The notes under the pieces: model-generated
Database searches by the model: none
What the model was told of the DNA's origin: nothing
What the model saw: only the letters and a program-made list of their open reading frames with translations
Made by a program: the position numbers and the translations under genes
Assembly (NCBI GenBank): GCA_963070105.1
Contig: OY718804.1
Coordinates: 9,406,817 to 9,449,316 of the forward strand
Direction: 5' to 3'
Origin: Litomosoides sigmodontis
Taxonomy: Eukaryota; Nematoda; Chromadorea; Rhabditida; Onchocercidae
Length of the DNA stretch: 42,500 bases
In this document: in pieces, positions 25,556 to 36,400 of the stretch
Layout of the letters: every line of letters starts with the position of its first letter
Numbering within the stretch: position 1 is the first letter of the stretch

Positions 25556-25856
25556 CTGCTCGATTAATCGTAGCTGCTTGTGCAGCAGTAGATGCGAGCA
25601 AAGCCGAAGGTTAAAGAGCCGGAAATGTACTCTGCAAATGTGAAGGAAAAATCTTCTTGTCCTCCAGAGAAGCGCAAAATGCTTGTTGCTTCTGTGATGC
25701 CTAAAACACAGTCACTAGTTATTAACTACTGGTATATTTTATCACATTTTTTTCTGTAAATATTTACCATCGATGAGCACCGAATTTGCCTCACTTTCCG
25801 GAATTCATGCAACAACACAATTTCACCATCTCTCACAATGACGTGTAATTTGCTTC
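25556..25856 (-). pseudogene. Broken coding remnant, weakly uDENN-like
   Basis: Minus strand, two exon-like pieces: 25856-25768 and 25700-25556, with normal splice borders. The first reads KLHVIVRDGEIVLLHEF and then changes frame: shifting by one base near 25798-25806 continues as PESEANSVLIDG. Across the splice this runs on into GITEATSILRF and EDFSFTFAEYISGSLTFGFA. The spacing of FTF...FGFxR recalls the upstream DENN domain of connecdenn/RME-4 proteins (FTFVLT...RFGFCR). In that frame a TAA comes just before a possible donor at 25556, and no further DENN exons follow downstream. So it is a truncated, frameshifted copy, a sequence error in a larger split gene, or chance. A plus-strand frame of 55 codons (25592-25759) overlaps it and has no family features. 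Assignment is tentative. Confidence 0.25.
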
Positions 25857-26089
25857 CTCATGTGCAATAAATTTGTCAGATGTAAGATGAAAGAAAATTA
25901 AAACTTAACACTTACCACCATCGAACTGGTTACCATCCTCTCTTCTGCTAGCTCCTAATTTCCATCAGTACGTTTAGTGCGTTCTACAACAAACAAAATC
26001 GCATTGCTACAAATAACTGGACAATATCAAATGGCAATTATGCCCACAGGGAATTAATTAGCAAATATCCGATCATCCACCAAGCTCAA

Positions 26090-26341
26090 CCCAATCAGGT
26101 CAAGTTAGAAACGGAAAGCGCGACCACCGACCACACGTACACCCTCAACGCTCCGCGCCGTTTAGTAACCGCTTAGGGCCGCGAAAAGTCAGCTACGAGG
26201 AAATTATGCGTGCTCCGGGAGTAGGGCCGTTTTGAAAGTAGGGTGAATTGAGAGTTTTGAATTCAGTAGATGCTTTCTTGACACTGGATGCGCTATTCAA
26301 ATAATTACCGGAATTGTCTGTCAAATTTAGATACAGATAAA
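26090..26341. promoter_or_regulatory. GC-rich segment upstream of the MYBBP1A-like gene
   Basis: A short CpG-containing segment (about 26110-26230) stands out from AT-rich flanks directly before the ATG at 26342. An acceptor-like CAAATTTAG ends at about 26331, close to the ATG, and would suit spliced-leader addition. A promoter role, possibly shared with the remnant on the minus strand, is inference. Confidence 0.3.
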
Positions 26342-29300
26342 ATGGTTAACGCATCGAAGGAGCTGCTAGACAAATTTTATGATCTCGCTGATTTCGATCA
26401 ACACAGACGTCATAATGCTGCAATTGCTATTTTGGATGAAGTAAGCTGTATTTAAACTTTGAACGTTTCATTGTACTCCTATAAGCAAACTAAACTTTAA
26501 ATTTCATCTACCATCTACCAGTTTTACGCAAAATTTTCCTTCGATTCAATTTTTTTTCGCATAGCCAATTTAGGACTAAACAATAATTCTACTTATCTTA
26601 TTTACCACTCGGATAAAATTAACGTAAATTATTCGACTTTTTTATTATTTAATTAGGATGAGATCTACCTCTTCGTGCTTTGGGTAGTAGTAACTCGTTG
26701 CTATGATTGATTAAGCACAAGATAATGAACCATAGAGTTAGCACTTCTTTTTACAGTTCTCACTTAAATAGATGTAAGCAAAGATAAGCACTTTTCAGTT
26801 TGAACAAGACGGCTCTTATGTGATGGAAAGGTTAATATCAGGCTTAGCATCATCACGAGCTGCTGCACGTCTCGGTTATACAAACGCATTTACCATTGTC
26901 CTTTCTTCTTTTGGGAAAGATTGGCCAGTCGAAGTGCTGTTCAAATTAGCAGACGAAAAGTTACCGTTAAATAAGGCAATTCATTTTCTGGATCTTTTCA
27001 GTTGATGATTTTTATTGCTTGAGTATACTGCACTATGGTAGAAGCAGCTGCTTTAGATAAAAATAACTTCAGAAGTTTAGGTTGGGGTCATCAATAATTA
27101 TTACTACCGTAAAATATTTATTTTGTGTAATAAACAATTTTTACTGCTTTTATGATTTCTTGATTACAGTTATCTTACTTTAGGAAAATTCTGGTTCAAT
27201 ACTAGGCCAACATCTGTTTCATTTGGCTATGGTGAACAGCAATGCATATAATGAGGTATATATGCGCTTTCTTTCTATAATTTCCTTTGGTCTTCTTCAG
27301 AATTTTTTGGTTGTTTTCCTACTTTGTTTTCATTAAATCGTACCAATTTTTCCAGGCTCTATGTGAAATTGTAAAACGAGAAATAGGCTTAGTAGAAAAG
27401 CAGAGTGGTTTGGCTTACTCTGCAGCTAATTTATTAGCACAGTGTGTGAATAAATTACGAGAGAAGAGGTTTGCAAAGGATTTGTGGCCACTTGTGAAGA
27501 AAGATGTAACGAAGTCATTAGACTTAATTGATCCGGAATGGTTTTATTTTGCTCTACATGTTATAGAGAAACATAGTGTAAGTTAAAGATTTGATGATAA
27601 AATTTTTATAGTAATGCAATATAATTCACTAATCAAAAATTATTACTGTTGTAATCTCGGTGATCTTTTTTTATAGGATACATTGAAAACTGAAGTATCA
27701 TTTTTGTCAACCAGCGGAGAATTATATATTTCTGATAAGGACTATGATGCTGTTATCAACATTCTGAAGGTTACTTCGATTTTTATATTCGTACACTAGA
27801 AGTTCTATTTATTGTGGTTAATCTTGTCTTGATGAAGAGTGATTAATTAGAGTTGCTACTTCTTTTTCCAACATTTCACACTCTTTGGACTTTGCTAACG
27901 CTGAAATTTCAGAAATTGCTTAAGCTACTTCATTTATAGCAATAAAAGAAAATTTTTAAGAAAGCAAGCGGTTTTGCTGAAAACGAATTAATATTGAAAT
28001 TATTACTGCTAGCACGAGCATCGAGGAGTTTCGAAACAATTTATAGTAAAGTTGTCGAAAAGTGGTTATACCACGGCGATTTGCACAAAGTAAACATTAA
28101 AATTTACTTGTTGATGAGAATGTTTAGATATTATATGGTTAAGGATTTTCTTCTGTTACTGTGAATTTAAAATGACCTGTAATCAATCGGAAATGCTGAC
28201 TAATTGAGCAATTTTGCGTACTATGGCAACTAGATATTATTACTTTCCTCCACTTATTGTAATTTTCAGGTCACATCTCGTGCACTACCGTTTATTAACA
28301 CAATGCTACAGCACATGGATTTCGAACCGTATGAAGTACAGTTTTGGCTTGTTGAATTTCTTTCGATGTGTATTTTTGATTGTGTGTAAAATAGTATGCG
28401 CTTTCTCTCATATCTTTTCTGATTCACATTGTCTAATATTTGTTCCAAAAAAAAAATTCAGTTGGTGGCTGTATTTTCTCCCGAATTCGTGCGCTGGATA
28501 AGATCGGTTCGAAAAATCAGTGAATTTCATTTCTTGTTTTCTGCGATTGAAGCTATTCTACTAGTTCTTAAAAAGGTTTTTTTTTTCGCATCTTTCCTTG
28601 CTATGTTGTCCTACATATTTTATCTTCATCAAAGCTTTATACTTTTTTAAGAGGAGATTGTTTTCGTATTTTTTCTTATTTTTTTCATTTTTTGATAAAG
28701 GTTCTTATAATGTAGGTTTTTTCCAGTAGTGATAATAAGGCTTTCTCTTCTACTTCATGCCATCTTTTAACATTCCTATAATTAGATAAGGAAAGTATAA
28801 CTCTTGTACTGAAGTTCTATTTTAGTCACTCGATGCGAAAGAATGGACATCAGCTAGCATTACCAAATTGCTTGATAATTTCGACCACGTTCGAGATGGA
28901 AATTTTGATGAATACATCGGCGGGAATGTTAAGATCACGGAAAAGATTCTAATGCAACTGCGTGATGGTATCCACGATGTAGTCGCAGAAGTAACTAATA
29001 AATTTATACAATTATTAATTAACACACTTTCACAGTCTGTGACGTACTAAGCATACTGTAAAACCTAGTTAGATTTTGATCTATTAAATTTGTTTCACAG
29101 GCTTTAAAGGAATGTGGTTGGAGATTAAGGCGGATAACTAAGGTATTTCTATATTGGCCCCCAAATATCCAAGAAAATGTTTTGGAATTATTGTTCAAAC
29201 ACGGGAAGTGGACAGAGGAGGTAAATTTTTTGATTTAGTTTTTTTTTTTTTTTATTCTGCGTTGACTCTTTGAAATTTGAAAGTAAAGTCTGAAATGATA

Positions 29301-32300
29301 TATTTGATTTAGCATAAATCATTTTAATGTTTTAGACACGCAACGCTTTTTGTTCATCTGTTTCTTCCTTATTCATTGTCAGTGTGAGGGCAGGCAGAAA
29401 AGTGACTGCGATTTATAAAGAAGAGCACAAAAAGCTGTTACAAAAATTAATCGAAAAGGAAGATATAGGAGTCAAGCTACCTGTGGCTAGCGGGTGATTT
29501 TTTTTATCTGTTTGTCAGGCACTTTTATGGAAAAGTTAGCGCCATCATTACCCATTGATTTTTACTTGAACATCAAATATTGAAATTTTTTAGGCCTTTA
29601 TCTGTTTTTATGAATATACTCACACTTTGGGCAGCTGCAGCACCTGATTCGAATGAGCGTGATTCATATTTAAAAGATCTTACGGAGACGTCAACAATTA
29701 GTGAACAAATATCAGAAAATGACTGCAGCGACAGTATAGCGGTAATATTTAAGTTCATATATATTTATATTAATTGTCGTGTTTTTAATTTGTCAGAATG
29801 CAGAGATTTGTTGAAATACCAGTTTTAATAAATGCATTTCTGTATATTGGTAATCCATTCCTCATTTGCTATTCTTTAATGTTCTTGAATAATTTTTGTT
29901 TTCTACAATTTTAAATGCGTGTAATTGTTTGGGTTTAGGATTGCTTTATGCTTGTGTGTATTTATGCCAGTGCTTTTCAGATTCTGAATGATTTATTGCT
30001 TTCTTTATTAAGTCGACCGCATCGATATCATCGCTCAATTGTTCATTACGTGTTTGCTTCATTTGTGCCTCAGATGAAAGTAGAAAATCTTTTGCAGATT
30101 CTTGAGGTTTTAGTTCTATTGCCTAACCTTGTTTCCAAATTTCTAAGTTTTAATGTGTCTTAATGTGCAACATCGAAAATTTTTGAGTTGACAATTTTTT
30201 CTTATTATATAGTTTATATATGTGGAGACATTAATTCCTGGAACTATGTTGCAAATCTGTTACTGGTTTTTAAGACTATCAATCTGAGCAATGAAGAATT
30301 AATGCATGAACAAGATACGAGCGGAAGCAGTGATGAAGACGACGATGAAAGTGACTATGAGAATTCTGAACAAAGTAGTGAAGAGAATGGTTTGTTTGGC
30401 CTACATTCATTTTAATGTTAATTATGCTTGCTTAAGAAAAGCGTACGAACTATGTTAGTTATTCCAGGAGTTAATAATAATGACAGCAACACCGGCGAGC
30501 ATGAAGAAACCGATGAATCTGAATTTGAAGAGGAGAACGAAGAAGGAAGTGAAGTTGATGAAGACTTTGTCAATAACCTCAAAACAGCGCTTGGTTCTGC
30601 TGCTGCTCATTCTGATGATAACAGCGACATGGTAACTGAACTTTCTTAAACTTTTTGTTGAAATGAAATTATGCTAGGATAACTAAAGTTTATGAGAAGT
30701 GAAGAGAAAATGGTCACTAAAATGGATTTTGGATTTTGATTTTGTTTGATTTTTAAATATCGTTTCCATCCTTATCTGTTCAAATGTATTTTATAATTAG
30801 CTTTGCAGAACTTTTTTTTGGCAGTCTTCATTTTATTTCCTTTCAAACTACTTTATCACAAAAAAAAGTGTTTAGGATAGCTCATCGTCGACAGTAAGCG
30901 ATGAAACGATGTTTCGGCTAGATGAAGGCCTGGCGGCTGTGTTTCGTAAAAGGATGAAAAAGTCGCGAGCTTTAAATGCGTTCTTAATAGAACAGGCTCA
31001 ACAATTTCGCGCTAAATGTTTTGACTTATTGTTGATAGCGATATCTCATCAGGAAGCAACATGCAAAACAGTGGTATAATGCATTTTCTTTTCTGAGAAA
31101 TCAATCGACAGGGAATAAATTTTACACTTTGCAGGACCTTATATTGCCCCTAATCAAATGCGCTCAGCAGGCTCTACGTAGGAAAGATGGAGAATTAACT
31201 TTCAAAAAAGCAACAAATTTACTGGAAATTATTATAAAGCATAAAAAGGTATTAATATCGATTGTGCTATGCAGATTTATATTCATGATTTTGTGCAGAA
31301 ATTTTCAACAATTATATTTGTTTAGAGTGAGCTGAATGAAAGTAATGCTATCAAACTACTGGATGAACTTGTCCTGAAGACGTCACAAATCATAAATCCT
31401 ATTATGAGAAATATTCTTGGCAATGTTACAAGTTTTTTGGTAAGCCTTTTTTTATTTTTGGATCATTCTGGGAAGAGGAATATAACATCAGTTAGCTTAT
31501 CTTACGTTGTTAATTTAGTTCTCAGGTTGTTATGATACAAAAGAAAATGCTCTTGCTGCGAGTATGCGCTCGAAAGTGGTCGACTGTTTGGAAAAATATA
31601 TGAACGATAAAAAGAACCAAATATTAAGCGAAATTGTTACTGCCCCTTTCATTAAGCATCCGGTATTTTCTCTAAATCATTTTACAATTCAAGCTAATAT
31701 AACCTCAATCAATATAACATGCATTTAAAAATTGTCTCATAATTGATATCTTTTAGCATGCCTTGTTAAGCGAGCTTCCACGAATCATCGAATTTGCCTT
31801 TGATGAAAATATCCGAACATTTCGAAGAGTATGTTTATCCTTTTTATCCCCATTTTATGACCGTATTATTTATTTATGGTTTTTTAAAGCATTGCATTAC
31901 TATGTTACTTTCTAATGAAAATTTTCCAAGCATTCAAACGTATCTTATTACACCATTTCACCATTTCAACCATTTCAATGTAGATAATTAACTTCTTTCT
32001 CTAGTTAGCTGCCTTTTTGGTTCCAAAAACTTGTGGTAGCGCACATATGGAAATACGGCAGTTTTCATGCGATAGCTATCGTTCAGTTTTAATCACTTAT
32101 TGAAGTAGATTATTCTCTTAAGCAGTCAATATGATAGATATATTTTACGTCGAAAGCTGTACTTTTAATTTTTTTAGGTAGAAGCTCTCTGTTGTGCAGT
32201 GGCCTTCTTGCGGAAGGATTTGGTAAGTATTACGTACTAGTAAAACGAGTGTTGTGGGCTTCTACTTAGCAATGATAATAGGTAGCAACAATAAAAAAAA

Positions 32301-33468
32301 TTTGTTGTAAAAATTCGAAGTTTTAATGACAGCTGCAGTATACTTGTTTGTATACACTTTTGGACCTGCTCGAAGAAAAGTTAAAATGCATAAACTTTAG
32401 GAACGTTTTTATTGTACAGTTTTTTCTGAAAAATATCTCATTACGTAGATTCAAAGAGTAAAGTCCTACAAAGTGCATTCAAATTTTGATAACCATAACT
32501 GAGCAGATGTGTTTCAATGAGGATTCCGACGATCTTTTATAAGTTCAGATTTCGATTTAGTAGTAATTTAATTCGTTGCAGCACGCACACCGCTTTCATA
32601 AGATTGCATAAGAGGATAGAATTCCAATGTGTGCATGATTCATTTTTTCTCATACATGATATTATATTACCACTTGTATTGAAGATATTCCAAACTTTAA
32701 TGCAGTGAGCAACCATTTGGATAAATAGTTTGAAATGGTAGATAAATAATAGTTTCATCAGATATCTGAGGTTTGTTTGATGCATTTAAATTGCAAGTTA
32801 GTAAACTTTACTGCATCATGAAATGTAAAAGTTTTCACATGAAATTTGACATTTCGAAGTGTGGGTAAAAAAGCACATATTTCCATATTAGAGGAAAACA
32901 AAAAATTACATAAAAGACGAGGAACGTGTGAAGAAAATTTGACTAATGTTGATAAATTTGTGAATAAAAAGGTTGAATTTTAGATGAAAAGCGAAGAGCC
33001 TCATAACCAGAAGATATGGAAAAAATTCGCAAAATGTTTGTGCGTTTTTGCAAACAGATTCTTCTCATGTTTTAATCTCGACGACTCAAAACCTCGATTT
33101 TTTGCATATTTAGTTCGAATTCTTACCTCATTTGCTTCGCTTGCCGAGGAATCAAACAAAGTGAGAATTATAAAGACTAATTTTTTTGTTCATTTACATT
33201 GAGATGTTTGTCTATGAAATATTTTTTGTTTGTCGAAAAGTCTTTAAAAATTCAGAATTTGAAAATTGCTGAAAGATTTTTTGTAATGTAATTATTACAG
33301 GGCCGTTTACAACAATCCTTGACTGAAATATTGAAGGAAGTGTGCAACACAGTAGAGCTCTGGAAGGCGGGAGATAGACTTACGCGTTTTAATGGCGCTT
33401 CACAAACTATTTGCGGTCGAAAAGCTTTGGCATCACTCAAACACTTGCTTAAGACCTTGGAATCTTAA
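26342..33468 (+). CDS. MYBBP1A: MYBBP1A / DNA polymerase V (POL5) family nucleolar protein
   Basis: Twenty-three exons: 26342-26440, 26799-26975, 27184-27255, 27356-27577, 27677-27769, 27961-28089, 28270-28335, 28462-28575, 28826-28990, 29101-29220, 29336-29493, 29594-29741, 29981-30106, 30275-30389, 30468-30631, 30876-31073, 31135-31248, 31326-31439, 31519-31662, 31757-31828, 32178-32222, 32984-33160, 33301-33468; 999 aa. The start matches the family: LLDKFYDLADFDQHRRHNAA, then RLISGLASSRAAARLGYTNA. Helical HEAT-like repeats follow, with ILNDLLLSLLSRPHRYHRSI corresponding to the human ILLALLAQPSHLMRQVARSV block. Then comes a very acidic segment (about 564-656), then LDEGLAAVFRKRM and a second helical half. 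Relatives act in ribosomal RNA synthesis and ribosome assembly in the nucleolus and are not true polymerases. The human lysine-rich tail is absent. Exon 2 appears to end at a GC donor. Confidence 0.92.
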
Positions 33469-33486
33469 TATATGATTGATATGATA

Positions 33487-36400
33487 TTAGCAAATTCTCT
33501 GTTCGGTGTCTCCGTACATTTTCCATCCGGAGAGGGAGAGAAGCACTGTCCAGTAAATGAAGTTGAATGTAAGGAACTGAAATAGTTATGAAATTATTTA
33601 CAAATAATTTATCTCCGTTTTATGTCCAATGCTCAATTTTAGAAAACACTTTTGTTACTTTGTTTTGCAGTTTGTTTAATTGTTTGATAAAGTTTCTAAT
33701 ATTGTGTTTCTAAAAAGCATAGTAAACCATTGGACTAAGACTAAGTAGTGTTTTGTGGTCGGAAGTGAGAAGGGTGGAAGAGGAAGACAGGAGATTCTAA
33801 AATGAATTAGTAACAAACCGAAACAGGGAATACTATTCGAGCAATAAGGTCCACCCGACTGTATTTGCAAAAATCAACATATTTTGCTGGGCGTTTAGAC
33901 ACCACAAATACCGAAACGTTTTGCTCGCATGTACACTCGTCTATGCGAGCATCTGTAAAATTGCAATTTACTGTTGGCACATAATTCTGCTGCAATCTAT
34001 TTGATTAGCATACCTTGAAGCAAGTCTGGCGCGTGTAACTGTGGTGTTAGTTCGAAGATATTTTTGCTTCTGATTTTTTTTCGATCTTCATATTTCTTCT
34101 TTGAATACGCAACAGTGGCATATTCGATAAGTGCAAATACAACATTCAAGTAACAAAATCCAAGGTAGACATCTACAGCCTGAAACATTACACAGCGTTT
34201 TTATCGGAATATGAGATGAAATTCTGTCCAACAGTGAAAGAACCAACTTTGATATATGAAACAGGCGGAAGTCGTCTATTCGTACTCATCAAAAGATGAG
34301 TCTCACTCAATACAGTGAATGTTCCAATGACCGTACGAGATGGGGCCGATTCGGGATTGATCCAGAATGATATCCAGCTCATGAAGACGACAAGCATTGC
34401 AGGAAGGAAAATCTGGATCATATAGAAGCTGGTCTCTCTTTCGAATACGAATTGCGCCCACAATCTTGAATAGGAACCTGAAGAAATTTTGTAATTTATT
34501 AAGCCTTAATTTTTAAAGTATGATTTACCAAACTGCCATTTTAATTGTCCTCAATAGTTCAGTATACGTCTGTAATAGTTTTTAAAATGATTCAAACAGC
34601 TACGATTTCTTTGATAAAATGATAATTGACAATTGATGATGATGTCATAGATTTTATTATCAAGCATAAGTTTTCCTTTCCCACATGTCATCAGTTCCTT
34701 TATTTCAAGCAATCTCTCTCTCACTCACTCACTCACTCTCTCTTGAATATTTTGTTTCTATCGAATGCGCAAAGGATATTTCGCATGAGTCACTTCGATG
34801 AAAATAACCTATGACCTCATGCGCTTAAAAAGTTCCAAAAAAAGGAAATTTCAAACCAACCGGATGATGTTGTGACGATCGTTTCATTAATGCATACGCT
34901 TGCAAATCGGTAGCTGGTCAGTTCAAATGGTTCAACTTTGACGGCTGTCTTGCAGTGGACATCTTTTAGCTGACACCAATGATAGTGTATTGTTGCAACA
35001 GTGTAACCATCTCAATGGTTTTTTCCTTTTCATTACATTATCATTCATTTCATTCAAATTTTAAATTTAAAATTAGAAATGAATGAAGTTGCAGGACGAA
35101 AGGAAGAGAGCGAGAGAATGCAGTTAAACGTAGATGAATTCATCGTTGCGGTAGAAAGAAAGGGAGAGAGAGAGAGAGAGAGAGAGAGTGCTCTGACACA
35201 GAACATTACCATAATTTTTGCAATTTTTTGTGAACAACATCGCTCTCAAACTAATTACACTTAGCCAATCTTTTCTTCGCTTTTTTTTTCTTTCTTTAGA
35301 AATTTTGAAATGTTTATATTTCGTTTGAAGAAATGTAAATTATTATAAACTAAACAATAAGTCTCTCCTTTGTTTCGCATAACGTAATACTTTGTTTTTT
35401 CTTTTAATCTATTACTTACAGACTATTTTTACAGCACTTCATTTCATTCCATCCTCATCCAGCATAGCATATTTCGCCGATATTTCGGTAATTTTTCTTT
35501 TCCATTTTGATGAAAAATGAGGAACGAAGAGAGAAAGAGTAGACGAGAGAGGAGGAGGAGAAAAGCTGGATGGATGCACCAGGTCTGTGTCTATTCAAAC
35601 ATTAACAACACCAATAATATCATATTTCATTGTACAATAGCAATCTGACCATTGCACTAATTAAAGATATCCATTAATTGATTACTTGTAAGGCACATAA
35701 ATGCACATGCATTGCGCCTAACACATTGCATATAATTGAATTAACTAACATACGATGAAGTGAAATGCTCGCATTTACAAGGAAATATGAAGAAGCGTGA
35801 TAAATTATTATTAAATTCACATCAATTCTCTCTGCCTGCTCTTCCATTAGAGGGAGAAAGAGAGTGAAATGATCAAACGATTTGTGAATTTGATAATTGC
35901 TCAATCGCCTCCTCTCTGCTTGTTAGTTAAATAATGTATATTCACTGGTGTCCACAAATGAACTAAGCGCCGTCATAATTGTCCAATAAAATACTGAAAA
36001 GTGTTCATTCAAATTAAATTGATCTCTTTTCTGTTTAAAAAAAAAACAATGAATACTTTATGCTTCCCCGTAAGAACAATTTTTTTCTTTTGCTTTTTTT
36101 TCTTTAAAAAAAAAGAGGTAATGATTAATTGCAATGGTAGTAATAGTAAATGCAAGAAAAAAAAAGAAATGTTTTTCGATTAAATTTATTTTTAAAAAAA
36201 AGACAAACAAGAAAGGAAACATACAGTTAAAACCGATGAATAGAATGGGAAAGAGGAAGCGAGAACATTTATCAATCTTTGATGGAGTCACGCTTCTACA
36301 CGTCCGTGATGCACGTTTTGGTTTCGCAAATGGCGCTGGCCATAACGTTTGATCTGTTACCAAACGTGGATTCTGTATTAGCGGTATTGTACGACAGTCA

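Noticed and set aside
25592..25759. 55-codon plus-strand frame starting MRAKPKVKEPEMYS
   Set aside because: It overlaps the minus-strand remnant, is preceded directly by a stop, and shows no family features; probably a shadow.
33676..33870. Minus-strand open frame next to the UNC-49C M4 exon ([16 protein letters not shown])
   Set aside because: It is intronic. The M4 continuation FLTFNFIYW is found in the exon 33576-33487 with correct phase.
36058..36224. Open frame continuing past the UNC-49B M4 start as [12 protein letters not shown]
   Set aside because: This is read-through into the intron. A proper donor (ACT|GTATGT at 36225) and an acceptor exon at 35993 restore the expected FNLFYW M4 ending and a stop.
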